From the NCBI GenBank assembly GCA_030824275.1, contig JAVBXY010000036.1, positions 124,001 through 188,000 on the forward strand: a stretch of 64,000 nt of DNA, in the 5' to 3' direction. This document shows, piece after piece, positions 44,550 to 51,214 of the stretch. Source of the stretch: Rhodocyclaceae bacterium. Its GTDB lineage: Bacteria > Pseudomonadota > Gammaproteobacteria > Burkholderiales > Rhodocyclaceae. The first letter of the stretch is position 1. Every line of letters begins with the position of its first letter. Under the pieces are notes generated by a model, which was not told where the DNA came from, made no database searches, and saw nothing but the letters and a program-made list of their open reading frames with translations. Position numbers and translations under genes: made by a program.

Positions 44550-44831
44550 CTAGGCATTTTTCTCCGCCTCCTCAAGCGCCAGCAACAGACTGACTCTGTG
44601 ATTCTTTGCAACATCCCGCCAATGCTCGCCCGTGATGGCACTTTCCAAGCCCCACAGAAAATTCAGGCTTGGATTGCAGTTCGCACGCTTGACCATCAGG
44701 TAAGCGCGAACGGAACCCAATTCGCAGAGCTGTTTCAGCGTGGTGATGCCTGCCGAACGCAGCATTTCGCCGGACTTCGGGCCAATACCGGGAAACAGCC
44801 TTTTCGTTTCAGCGACCACGCTGCGCGGCAT
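44550..44831 (-). CDS. TfoX C-terminal-domain protein
   Basis: A 93-residue protein that matches only the C-terminal domain of TfoX/Sxy (FPGIGPKSGEMLRSAGI … LCELGSVRAYLMVKRANCN, then SLNFLWGLESAITGEHWRD). Full-length TfoX activates competence genes with CRP; this short form lacks the N-terminal domain and is common as a stand-alone helix-hairpin-helix protein. It lies just beyond the end of the integron array, and no attC was seen next to it. Confidence 0.85.
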   Translation of the reverse strand: MPRSVVAETKRLFPGIGPKSGEMLRSAGITTLKQLCELGSVRAYLMVKRANCNPSLNFLWGLESAITGEHWRDVAKNHRVSLLLALEEAEKNA

Positions 44832-44857
44832 ATTGCGCTACGCCGGTGGAATGCTGG

Positions 44858-45205
44858 CTATGCATCGGCTTTAGCGTCCGAGATGGCCTTTCCCCGACCT
44901 GCCAAATAAAGCGGCAGAGAAATTGCCAAGCCAACACAGAAGCACAGAACCACGTACAACCACGCCCACTTTACCGAGAGGCGCTTTGCGTCGCTGGCCA
45001 CCCACACCGAGAACACCAAGGCTGAAAGATAGACATCGATGGTTATGGCAGTCGTCAGCGAATTGGCAAATGCAGCCCCAAAGAACTCGCTTGGCCCCAA
45101 GCCGCCACCGTTCATGATGTATTGCCCGTTGTAGTACCAAGTGGCAAGCAGACCAATGGCAGCGAGGACATAGTAGAGAGAGGACAAAGAGGATTTGCTA
45201 CTCAC
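44858..45205 (-). CDS. DUF2834 membrane protein
   Basis: A 115-residue membrane protein with three predicted helices (LYYVLAAIGLLATWYYNGQY, a middle one, and WAWLYVVLCFCVGLAISLPL). The pattern fits DUF2834. It is adjacent to the terminal attC of the array (45236), so it may be a former cassette gene whose attC was lost, or the first chromosomal gene. Confidence 0.8.
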   Translation of the reverse strand: MSSKSSLSSLYYVLAAIGLLATWYYNGQYIMNGGGLGPSEFFGAAFANSLTTAITIDVYLSALVFSVWVASDAKRLSVKWAWLYVVLCFCVGLAISLPLYLAGRGKAISDAKADA

Positions 45206-45235
45206 GATAGCTCCAAGGGGCGGGGTTGTTGAAAT

Positions 45236-45322
45236 GCATAAAGTGTAGGTGACCGGCGCTGCGCGGCACTATCGCGAAGCGTCCAGCAACCGAATGAAAC
45301 GGGGGCGACCGCAGGGTTGGGC
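45236..45322 (-). other. attC 1, terminal; one end degenerate
   Basis: Ends GTTGGGC at 45316; the opposite end (GCATAAAGTG) has lost the RYYYAAC core. The middle matches the family (GGTGACCGGCGCTGCGCGGC). Last site of the array. Confidence 0.85.
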
Positions 45323-45323
45323 G

Positions 45324-45728
45324 TCATGGCCGAAGCAGTAGGTAAACGATGGTTCCAACCAAGGCAACGGCGCTAATCGCTGTGGCCGTAGCGAGGCGGA
45401 GTAGACGGACGCTGTTTAGCTCAATCCTCCTCACTAGCTGAGTATTTTGTTCCGCTAGTGCCTTTATCAACTCGGCCGAGGCACCCATCTGTTCCTCGAG
45501 GTGATGAATGTGCTCTTCCATCGCTACGAGGCGCTGCGTCAAGACCTCTGTGCCAGATTGCGCCGCGTCGACAACTGGCTTGGCGTTCGCGACAGGTGAT
45601 TGGTCTGGCTTCTTACGAGTCACTGCATTCCAAAGCCTCGCAGCGCCATCCGCAACCTTGGGTGCGTTATCCACCACTTGGCCCCAGGGGATATTCGAAA
45701 GGACCGTAATGATTGTTCCCGCAGCCAT
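45324..45728 (-). CDS. Cassette gene, tail-anchored coiled-coil protein
   Basis: A 134-residue protein. A helix with coiled-coil character lies at ~50-105 (VLTQRLVAMEEHIHHLEEQM … LIKALAEQNTQLVRRIELNS), followed by a C-terminal membrane anchor (TAISAVALVGTIVYLLLRP). No family recognised. The stop codon runs directly into attC 1 (TGACGCCCAAC on the minus strand), as is typical of cassettes. Confidence 0.78.
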   Translation of the reverse strand: MAAGTIITVLSNIPWGQVVDNAPKVADGAARLWNAVTRKKPDQSPVANAKPVVDAAQSGTEVLTQRLVAMEEHIHHLEEQMGASAELIKALAEQNTQLVRRIELNSVRLLRLATATAISAVALVGTIVYLLLRP

Positions 45729-45765
45729 TCATTTCTCCTGAGATTGGTTGTTGCCGACTTGTGAC

Positions 45766-45819
45766 GCCCAACGTCGGACATGCGGGGCCACCGATAGGCG
45801 GTCCCTTTGCTTTACTTGA
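45766..45819 (-). other. attC 2, degenerate
   Basis: Starts GCCCAACGTCGGAC but no matching GTTRRRY follows within 60 bases and the palindrome is poor. Probably a truncated or eroded site that separates two cassettes. Confidence 0.45.
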
Positions 45820-46182
45820 CTAGAAAGCGTCAAAAAAATCGAAGATCGACAGATCGATGTCTGGGAACTCCAGCCAAGACAAATCAAAGTCGAACATTGA
45901 GGTGTCGGTGGCGTCACTGACAGACGACAACATTTCCCCCTTCATTGCTACATAGTCGCATTGCTCACCAATGGACTGGTGGTAGGCATCAAAATCGGAA
46001 TGAGTGTTGAACGTGGCATGTGACCAGCAGCCAAAATCCGGACTGATGCTGCTGCGACGGTTTGCATCTTTGACTTCTTGAACCGTGTAGAAGTTTTTCT
46101 TTCCGTAGTTTCGAACAAGATCGTCTCCGACGCGTTTAACTTGGTCACGACGATTGGTTGGTGATATTGCGCAGGCACGCAT
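45820..46182 (-). CDS. Cassette gene, DUF6559-like protein
   Basis: A 120-residue protein (MRACAISPTNRRDQVKRVGD, then FYTVQEVKDANRRS and FGCWSHATFNTHSDFDAYHQ). It resembles a family of unknown function often met in integron cassettes (DUF6559, from memory). AAAGGAGTT precedes the ATG at 46182; a longer frame to 46206 enters the neighbouring attC. The acidic C-terminus (DLSWLEFPDIDLSIFDFF) is notable. Confidence 0.78.
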   Translation of the reverse strand: MRACAISPTNRRDQVKRVGDDLVRNYGKKNFYTVQEVKDANRRSSISPDFGCWSHATFNTHSDFDAYHQSIGEQCDYVAMKGEMLSSVSDATDTSMFDFDLSWLEFPDIDLSIFDFFDAF

Positions 46183-46200
46183 GGAACTCCTTTCTATGAC

Positions 46201-46270
46201 GCCCAACGTGAATGTAATCGGAACTGCGCGACTTCATCGCGCAGCGTCCGTATTGACAGCCGGGTTGGGC
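46201..46270 (-). other. attC 3
   Basis: Complete 70-bp site, GCCCAAC … GTTGGGC, with stem ACTGCGCG … CGCGCAGC and a short loop. Confidence 0.93.
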
Positions 46271-46603
46271 TTACTCTGAAACCTCAACGAAACTGCCCGT
46301 TTCACTGTCGCGCTCAAAGGCTGAACCGCAAGGCACGGCAAGAAGCGGAATAATCTCAGGATCGTAGTTGGCTATGGTGTTCACGTCATATATCTCCAAG
46401 TTACTTGGGTCGTCCATGTACTTTTGAGATTCCTTGCCGGACATAAACCGCCAGCCACTATCAGTTTCGTTGTCGGGGAAATCTCGGTACATGTAACCGA
46501 CCTTCTTGCCCTTGACCGTAATGTGGTCCGATGCGATGCACGAGCCAAGCCCTGTAGCAATTGGCTGTATCTCAGATGCTGCAAGCTTGAAAAGTTTTTT
46601 CAT
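46271..46603 (-). CDS. Cassette gene, DUF2185 (immunity-type) protein
   Basis: A 110-residue protein with the DUF2185 pattern: CIASDHITVKGKKVGYMYRD, DSGWRFMSGKESQKYMDDPS and IYDVNTIANYDPEIIPLL, ending in SAFERD. The family occurs among polymorphic-toxin immunity proteins and as an unknown domain. The start at 46603 (MKKLFKLAA) is set by a nearby AGGG. The stop lies one base from attC 3. Confidence 0.85.
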   Translation of the reverse strand: MKKLFKLAASEIQPIATGLGSCIASDHITVKGKKVGYMYRDFPDNETDSGWRFMSGKESQKYMDDPSNLEIYDVNTIANYDPEIIPLLAVPCGSAFERDSETGSFVEVSE

Positions 46604-46672
46604 GCGCCCTACGGTCCAAGAGTCGTTGCTGGCAGTGCGGTGACAAGATTCTGCGGAGGAGTGTGCGTTTTT

Positions 46673-46738
46673 GCCCAACGTAGAAGTGAGCGGACTGCGC
46701 GGCTTTTTGCGCAGGTCCGCTCGACTGCCGGGTTGGGC
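46673..46738 (-). other. attC 4
   Basis: Complete 66-bp site, GCCCAAC … GTTGGGC, stem GAGCGGACTGCGCGG … GCGCAGGTCCGCTC. Confidence 0.93.
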
Positions 46739-46741
46739 ACC

Positions 46742-47173
46742 TTATTCATTGGTAACCCTATCGGCCCGGAAGAACATAGGTATGGGAGGAACAACCGGAC
46801 ATGCCTCGATGATGGGGCGCACTGCTAGATCGGTGTTCCGGTCTTCCATGAGACGAACAAACTCGGCTTTCGTCTCGAGGTTGCGTAGATAGACAACGTA
46901 CCTCCTTCCGACCTCGAGGCCACCAAGGACGCCAAAACGGAACTGGGTTGCGCGAGGCAAAGTGCCTTTCTTCACGGAAAGGACCTTGGCTTCATATTCG
47001 TAGGCGCACTGCTCTGTACCGACCATTAACGGAGTGCTCTTGGCGATTTCCACCTTGGCAACTGCGGAGGCGAGCGAGATGGAGCGCTGCTTGGACTGGG
47101 CAAGCACCGTTTTCGCTTCACCCACGGAAGCCAAAGTCGCTGTAAGCAGAAGACCAAGCAGAGCGCGACGCAT
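46742..47173 (-). CDS. Cassette gene, secreted protein of unknown function
   Basis: A 143-residue exported protein. Signal peptide MRRALLGLLLTATLASVGEA; mature part has KVEIAKSTPLMVGTEQCAYE and RFGVLGGLEVGRRYVVYLRN, a beta-rich pattern seen in cassette proteins of other integrons. Two cysteines could form a disulfide. The start at 47173 follows the attC; a longer reading uses a TTG inside attC 5. Confidence 0.8.
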   Translation of the reverse strand: MRRALLGLLLTATLASVGEAKTVLAQSKQRSISLASAVAKVEIAKSTPLMVGTEQCAYEYEAKVLSVKKGTLPRATQFRFGVLGGLEVGRRYVVYLRNLETKAEFVRLMEDRNTDLAVRPIIEACPVVPPIPMFFRADRVTNE

Positions 47174-47179
47174 TAAGGT

Positions 47180-47267
47180 GCCCAACGTTCAAGGTGACCG
47201 GCGCTGCGCGGCTTCATCGCGCAGCGTCCAGAGAGCGAAGCGAACGGGGTCGACCGCCGGGTTGGGC
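47180..47267 (-). other. attC 5
   Basis: Complete 88-bp site, GCCCAAC … GTTGGGC. Half sites GGTGACC and GGTCGACC show the extra base on the right, which orients the array on the minus strand. Confidence 0.94.
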
Positions 47268-47278
47268 CTCGGCGGTGA

Positions 47279-47824
47279 TCATTTGCCAGCACGTTGCAGC
47301 GCAAGTAGGTCAGCAGTATCGGAAGCTGCGGCAGTGTTGGAGATTTTCCAGGATGGCCGTTTGCAAAATACCTCTCCGGGCGTGGTGTCCAGGTTCTTCT
47401 TGGTGATTTGTATGTAATAAACCAGTCGCACGGGCTGGCCTTTTATCTGCACCAAAAGGTCCACACGGTCTGGGCCTTCATAGCCAGTCTGCGGTACGTA
47501 GTGCCAAAACACTTCCTTTTGTCCCTCAAGGGGTTCGTACGCAACGCGGCCATGGACTGGCTGGCGAACCACTTGGATATCCTTGACGGTGTCGGGGTAC
47601 TCGCTCTCAGTAAAAGTACGCCTCTCATAACGTTCGAAGTAGGAGATGGCCGCTCTGGCTGGGCTAAAACCATTTACCCCTCCGTTGGGTTCCACCGGTG
47701 CAATGTATATAGCGGGCATGCAAATTCCCAAAACCCGTTCTTTAGTGCTCGCACGGGACGCTGGCGCTTGTGCCACGACCATCACGTGTGCATCAGGCAA
47801 GGTAGCACTATCGAATATCAACAT
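47279..47824 (-). CDS. Cassette gene, unknown protein with Ig-like region
   Basis: A 181-residue protein with no signal peptide. The C-terminal half (HYVPQTGYEGPDRVDLLVQI … VRLVYYIQIT) resembles bacterial Ig-like/cadherin-type segments found in exported cassette proteins. ATG at 47824 is taken; the upstream extension would read through a dispersed repeat. That repeat (47846-47867) lies where the promoter or leader would be. Confidence 0.75.
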   Translation of the reverse strand: MLIFDSATLPDAHVMVVAQAPASRASTKERVLGICMPAIYIAPVEPNGGVNGFSPARAAISYFERYERRTFTESEYPDTVKDIQVVRQPVHGRVAYEPLEGQKEVFWHYVPQTGYEGPDRVDLLVQIKGQPVRLVYYIQITKKNLDTTPGEVFCKRPSWKISNTAAASDTADLLALQRAGK

Positions 47825-47845
47825 GGTTTGTACTCCTGTGTCGCT

Positions 47846-47867
47846 GAGTCGGCGCTGGCGGCACGGC
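47846..47867 (-). repeat. Dispersed 24-bp repeat, copy 13 (inside a cassette)
   Basis: The complement reads GCCGTGCCGCCAGCGCCGAC then TC. It sits just upstream of the cassette gene at 47279-47824, so it travelled with or entered the cassette. Confidence 0.85.
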
Positions 47868-47914
47868 GACCAAGCAATGTGTGTAAGAGAATCGATATAG
47901 CATGGGTTCAAGAA

Positions 47915-47984
47915 GCCCAACGCAAAAAGTCAGGCGACTGACGCGGCCTTATCGCGGCAGGTCGCCTGCACTGACGGGTTGGGG
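47915..47984 (-). other. attC 6
   Basis: 70-bp site, GCCCAAC … GTTGGGG, stem GGCGACTGACGCGGCC … CGCGGCAGGTCGCC. Last base of the core differs from GTTRRRY. Confidence 0.85.
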
Positions 47985-47987
47985 GTC

Positions 47988-48011
47988 GCCGTCCCGTCAT
48001 CACCGACTTTT
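47988..48011 (+). repeat. Dispersed repeat, variant (copy 14)
   Basis: Reads GCCGTCCCGTCATCACCGAC then TTTT. The middle TCATCA matches the end of the 60-bp insert of the long form, so this may be an internally deleted long copy. It begins 4 bases after attC 6. Confidence 0.6.
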
Positions 48012-48028
48012 GAGGAAAGGAAGAAAAC

Positions 48029-48313
48029 ATGAAGATCGGCGGAAAGTACAACTGGAAAGGCCAGCCGGAGCGGTTGAAATATCTCGGCAGGAACTGGAGT
48101 GGGAACGGGTTCTGGCATCAGTTCGAGAAGGTCGATGAACCCGGCGTCGTGTGGTGCGAGGTGCTTGATAGCGATCTGCACATGCTGGAAGAAACGGCAA
48201 TTCCAGACCCTCTCGGGATGCGCCAATGCACGCACCCAGACTGTGGACGCTACGACGGGCCGCGCTCTGTTGAATGCAGGGCAATGGCTGACAACGCATG
48301 TGCAAGACCGTGA
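48029..48313 (+). CDS. Cassette gene in reverse orientation, unknown
   Basis: A 94-residue protein starting MKIGGKYNWKGQPERLKYLG, with WHQFEKVDEPGVVWCEVLDS and four cysteines near the C-terminus. No family recognised. GAGGAAAGGAAG gives a strong ribosome binding site. It is on the plus strand, against the direction of the array, so it needs its own promoter. Confidence 0.72.
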   Translation: MKIGGKYNWKGQPERLKYLGRNWSGNGFWHQFEKVDEPGVVWCEVLDSDLHMLEETAIPDPLGMRQCTHPDCGRYDGPRSVECRAMADNACARP

Positions 48314-48314
48314 C

Positions 48315-48401
48315 CCACAACGTGGAGCTGACCGGCGCTGCGCGGCTTCATCGCGCAGCGTCCAGCGACCAAAGGGAGCGAGGTCGAGCGCAGGGTTAGA
48401 C
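48315..48401 (-). other. attC 7
   Basis: Site with a diverged end (CCACAAC) and GTTAGAC at the other. The middle matches (GACCGGCGCTGCGCGGC). Mosaic of two cassettes, as expected after insertion. Confidence 0.85.
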
Positions 48402-48408
48402 GACAGGC

Positions 48409-48744
48409 TCATTGTTGAAAGAACGTCTTGTAGATTGCAGGACCAAGAATTAGGGCAATGAGAAAGAGAAACATGACAAGTAGCTTAGGCAAGCGCTTCC
48501 ATAGTGGGTGCGCAACGTCATCGCCTTTTGTGAGTTGCGTCCCTACCCATTCGAGCGCGAATGCTACGAGCCCAATTCCAAATGGTGCCAAAAGATATTG
48601 CCACCATTCCATTTCAGGCAGGCGAATTGGGGTCACAGTCAGCAAGTCCCAGGCAAGCGCAATTACGGCGAGAACGACGCCATACATGTACGCAACGCCT
48701 GCAATGGCCAATGCGCGCCTGCCGAATGAAAGTGGGTGGTTCAC
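48409..48744 (-). CDS. Cassette gene, integral membrane protein
   Basis: A 111-residue membrane protein with three hydrophobic segments (LAIAGVAYMYGVVLAVIALA; QYLLAPFGIGLVAFALEWVG; LLVMFLFLIALILGPAI). No family recognised. The stop is 7 bases from attC 7. Confidence 0.78.
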   Translation of the reverse strand: MNHPLSFGRRALAIAGVAYMYGVVLAVIALAWDLLTVTPIRLPEMEWWQYLLAPFGIGLVAFALEWVGTQLTKGDDVAHPLWKRLPKLLVMFLFLIALILGPAIYKTFFQQ

Positions 48745-48752
48745 CTGATATC

Positions 48753-48839
48753 GTCTAACGTAGAGCTAACCGGCGCTGCGCGGCTTTATCGCGCAGCGTC
48801 CAGCGACCGAAGGGAGCGAGGTTGAACGCCATGTTAGGG
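48753..48839 (-). other. attC 8
   Basis: Site GTCTAAC … GTTAGGG, with the full CGGCGCTGCGCGGC … GCGCAGCGTCC stem. About 87 bp. Confidence 0.92.
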
Positions 48840-48864
48840 CGATTGGCCAACGATGAAAACATAT

Positions 48865-49173
48865 CTATGACGTCTTGAGTTTTTGCAGAACACGCATGGC
48901 GAGCGTTGAGGCGATACCAGCAGCATTACCATACTTGTAGGCTTGGAGCGGGTCGCAGCATGGGATTGGAATATTGCCGGTAAGAGCTAAGGGCAACCAA
49001 AAAATTCCGAGCACAACGGCGAGCGTGGCAATGGCGACTAGGATCATTTGTAACGAGACTGGGCCGATCCTTGGTATCCGTCGGGACACCGACTCGCCGA
49101 CCTTGAACGCCAGAACCCACGGAAGTGCAGCAGCCCAAAACAAAGGCTCAGCAAAGATGGCTGCGGTGGTCAT
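48865..49173 (-). CDS. Cassette gene, integral membrane protein
   Basis: A 102-residue protein with two or three hydrophobic segments (PLFWAAALPWVLAFKV; LQMILVAIATLAVVLGIFW) and a CC pair near residue 75. Unknown function. Start at 49173 is inside the leader next to attC 9. Confidence 0.75.
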   Translation of the reverse strand: MTTAAIFAEPLFWAAALPWVLAFKVGESVSRRIPRIGPVSLQMILVAIATLAVVLGIFWLPLALTGNIPIPCCDPLQAYKYGNAAGIASTLAMRVLQKLKTS

Positions 49174-49180
49174 GCGTGCG

Positions 49181-49267
49181 CCCTAACGTGTAGCTGACCG
49201 GCGCTGCGAGGCTTTATCGCGCAGCTTCCAGTGAGCGAAGCGAACGGGGTCGAGTGAAGGGTTAGAC
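49181..49267 (-). other. attC 9
   Basis: Site CCCTAAC … GTTAGAC, 87 bp; CTGACCGGCGCTGCGAGGC stem with one mismatch. Confidence 0.92.
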
Positions 49268-49322
49268 CGCGGTGAGTATGCGGCCAGCGACACGAGATGC
49301 GACTTATGCACGTGAGCCACCC

Positions 49323-49556
49323 TTAACCAGGCTCACGATTGCCGCCAGTGAACCGAAGGACGAGCTTTGCGAACCCGCCGTAGATGCCTCCAAGAATAGC
49401 AAGACAAGCAGCGACGAAAACCACCGGAGGAACGGTGTACCCAAAACGCTCCAGCACATCGCGCAGCGTGTACATGCCGAGTACAGCTAAAGCCGCCGCA
49501 GCCATGCCGGTGAGAGCAATCGCTGCCAGTCGGAGATAGAGCTTGGACCTAGGCAT
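49323..49556 (-). CDS. Cassette gene, small membrane protein
   Basis: A 77-residue protein with two hydrophobic stretches (LRLAAIALTGMAAAALAVLG; VVFVAACLAILGGIYGG). Start at 49556 chosen to leave attC 10 outside the gene; a longer frame to 49712 reads through it. Unknown. Confidence 0.65.
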   Translation of the reverse strand: MPRSKLYLRLAAIALTGMAAAALAVLGMYTLRDVLERFGYTVPPVVFVAACLAILGGIYGGFAKLVLRFTGGNREPG

Positions 49557-49564
49557 CGTGAGTG

Positions 49565-49651
49565 GTCTAACGTAGAGGTGACCGGCGCTGCGCAGCTTTA
49601 TCGCGCAGCGTCCAGCGACCGGAGGGAGCGAGGTCGACCGCCGGGTTGGGC
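49565..49651 (-). other. attC 10
   Basis: Site GTCTAAC … GTTGGGC, 87 bp, typical stem. Confidence 0.92.
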
Positions 49652-49680
49652 AACGGCTTACAAGGGGAACTGAGGTAGCC

Positions 49681-49704
49681 AAAAGTCGGCGCTGGCGACA
49701 CGGC
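49681..49704 (-). repeat. Dispersed 24-bp repeat, copy 15 (inside a cassette)
   Basis: The complement reads GCCGTGTCGCCAGCGCCGAC then TTTT, between the stop of the next cassette gene and attC 10. Confidence 0.88.
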
Positions 49705-49727
49705 GACGACACACAAAACGGAAGCTG

Positions 49728-50009
49728 TCATTGGTAGCCACCGATGCGCCAACCCAAGAGGCGAACCAAGAGAACGATAGGGAGCGCAACTAAAACGCCG
49801 ACCAGAGCAGCAGAAGCGGGGCGAATAAAGCCTAGTAACGAAACAACAGAACCATCGGCCTGCATGCAAGCGAACCCGGAACTGGATAGAGCACCCCCAT
49901 TGTCAAAGCAACCGTCTTGCGCAAGAAATACGAGCGCTCCGAGCCACAGTCCCACGAATGCAACGAGGGCGAGAAATTTGGTGTGGTGTGAGCGAAGACG
50001 GGTGGTCAT
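49728..50009 (-). CDS. Cassette gene, small membrane protein
   Basis: A 93-residue protein with two hydrophobic segments (FLALVAFVGLWLGALVFLAQ; SAALVGVLVALPIVLLVRL) joined by a loop with CFDNGG and FACMQADG, whose cysteines could pair in the periplasm. Unknown function. Confidence 0.75.
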   Translation of the reverse strand: MTTRLRSHHTKFLALVAFVGLWLGALVFLAQDGCFDNGGALSSSGFACMQADGSVVSLLGFIRPASAALVGVLVALPIVLLVRLLGWRIGGYQ

Positions 50010-50018
50010 GACTGAGTT

Positions 50019-50086
50019 GCCCAACGTTTGAATTCACCGGACCTGCGCGGCTTTTCGCGCAGGTCCGGTGGAATGAGAAGTTAGAC
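50019..50086 (-). other. attC 11
   Basis: Site GCCCAAC … GTTAGAC, 68 bp; perfect stem CACCGGACCTGCGCGG … CGCGCAGGTCCGGTG. Confidence 0.94.
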
Positions 50087-50104
50087 CTCGACGGCCCAAG
50101 GCAA

Positions 50105-50449
50105 CTAGCACCAATTTCCGCAGACTCCGCAGCGAAACCTGCCTTTGATGGCAGTGGCAATGATTGCCTTTGACCTTTGATCGAACAGGAGTCCCTCGAT
50201 TCCTGCTACGGGTTGTTTAGGCAGTTGGTCGGCCAAAAGATTGCCGCACTTTCCGCAATGTTCTTTGAAGCCAAACAGGAGCGCTGCGGCAGCACAGATC
50301 AACGATGAAGCCATTAGCAGTACCCCAACGGGGGTTGCGTTCAAGGTGATACCGCCGAATTGATGGACGATCAGAAATAGAAGAAAACCCAACAGCAGCA
50401 GCCAGTGCAGAACAACGAGACGACAACCGGATACCAAGCTCACGTCCAT
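50105..50449 (-). CDS. Cassette gene, membrane protein with zinc-ribbon cysteines
   Basis: A 114-residue protein. Two hydrophobic segments (LVVLHWLLLLGFLLFLIVHQ; LLMASSLICAAAALLFG) are followed by CGKCGN and a terminal CGVCGNWC, which could bind zinc together. Unknown function. The Met at 50449 (AAGG upstream) is used; an ATG at 50467 is an alternative. Confidence 0.75.
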   Translation of the reverse strand: MDVSLVSGCRLVVLHWLLLLGFLLFLIVHQFGGITLNATPVGVLLMASSLICAAAALLFGFKEHCGKCGNLLADQLPKQPVAGIEGLLFDQRSKAIIATAIKGRFRCGVCGNWC

Positions 50450-50508
50450 AGCTGTACTGCCTTGCATGGAATGTGATGGAGTTCGAACGGAAAGGACGGC
50501 ATGGTGAG

Positions 50509-50631
50509 GTCTAACGTAGAGCTAACCGGCGCTGCGCGCCACGAAAGGGAGTAAGAGCGATGACGATTGAGAACGCACAAGACTCCGTAGAGCCTACGGG
50601 CGCAGCGTCCGCGTTGAGCGCCGGGTTGGGG
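50509..50631 (-). other. attC 12, with expanded loop
   Basis: 123-bp site, GTCTAAC … GTTGGGG. Stem CGGCGCTGCGC pairs with GCGCAGCGTCCG, but the loop is expanded to about 65 bases instead of ~8. The loop holds GGGAG, an ATG (50560) and a nested hairpin CCGTAG-AGC-CTACGG. Confidence 0.88.
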
Positions 50632-50919
50632 GCGTGGCTGCCGATTGAGATGGCCCCGAAAGACATGGCGCGAGTTGTAATTCTGTATCGACCGTACAAC
50701 AAGAAAGAAAATGAACTTTGGTCTGCGTGCGCTACATATTGCGACGGGGAGTTTTTGGATGACGACGGCGACCCAATGCACACCCCGGAGTTTTGGTTAT
50801 CACTACCGGAAGCCCCCAACGTAGAAGTAACCGGCGCTGCGCGGCCTTATCGCGGAGCGTCCGTGTTGACTGCCGGGTTGGCCGGCAATACGAACGGAGG
50901 AAGCGATGGAACTGATTAA
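50560..50919 (+). CDS. Cassette gene starting inside attC 12 and ending past attC 13
   Basis: A 119-residue reading frame on the plus strand. The core (AWLPIEMAPKDMARVVILYR … GDPMHTPEFWLSLPEAP) matches DUF551-type proteins, with 'WLPIE.APKD' at the start and 'FWLSLPEAP' at the end. Its first ~20 residues are encoded by the expanded loop and right arm of attC 12; its last ~30 are encoded by attC 13 and the leader of the next gene. GGGAG gives a ribosome binding site. The frame overlaps the next gene by 14 bases. The natural DUF551-like domain is only ~60 residues, in a 183-bp cassette. Confidence 0.7.
   Translation: MTIENAQDSVEPTGAASALSAGLGAWLPIEMAPKDMARVVILYRPYNKKENELWSACATYCDGEFLDDDGDPMHTPEFWLSLPEAPNVEVTGAARPYRGASVLTAGLAGNTNGGSDGTD
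50814..50883 (-). other. attC 13
   Basis: Site CCCCAAC … GTTGGCC, 70 bp. The last core matches GGCCAAC at 51215, defining the cassette boundaries. Half sites GTAAC and GTCAAC again show the extra base on the right. Confidence 0.9.
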
Positions 50920-51208
50920 GGAAATGTGGGACGACGGATGGCCTGGGCGGCTGATGCTCGCGTTTCTGATTTTCGTGGTGCTGCTGATACCCGCCGTGAT
51001 TTACGGATCGGTGAAAGAGCAAGAGCAGTGGGATGCGTTTGCGACGGCTCACGCCTGCAAGATGGTAGGCGTGATGAGTGGAAGCACGCAAACAGGCGTT
51101 GGCTACGGCGTTATGGCGAACGGCCAAATGGGAACGGTAGTCACGACGAGCACGACGCCGAGCAAGACCGGCTGGCTTTGCGATGACGGCGTTACCTACT
51201 GGCGCTGA
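50906..51208 (+). CDS. Cassette gene, small membrane-anchored protein
   Basis: A 100-residue protein. One N-terminal membrane segment (LMLAFLIFVVLLIPAVIYG) is followed by a Gly/Thr-rich part (GVGYGVMANGQMGTVVTTST) ending CDDGVTYWR. Similar proteins occur in phages and cassettes; unknown function. AGGAAGCG upstream of the ATG. Plus strand, against array orientation, and overlapping the end of the previous frame. Confidence 0.78.
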   Translation: MELIKEMWDDGWPGRLMLAFLIFVVLLIPAVIYGSVKEQEQWDAFATAHACKMVGVMSGSTQTGVGYGVMANGQMGTVVTTSTTPSKTGWLCDDGVTYWR

Positions 51209-51214
51209 CATGAC

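Noticed and set aside
47930-48412. 160-residue minus-strand frame opposite the cassette gene at 48029
   Set aside because: It passes through attC 7 and lacks a plausible start; the plus-strand frame has a better ribosome binding site.
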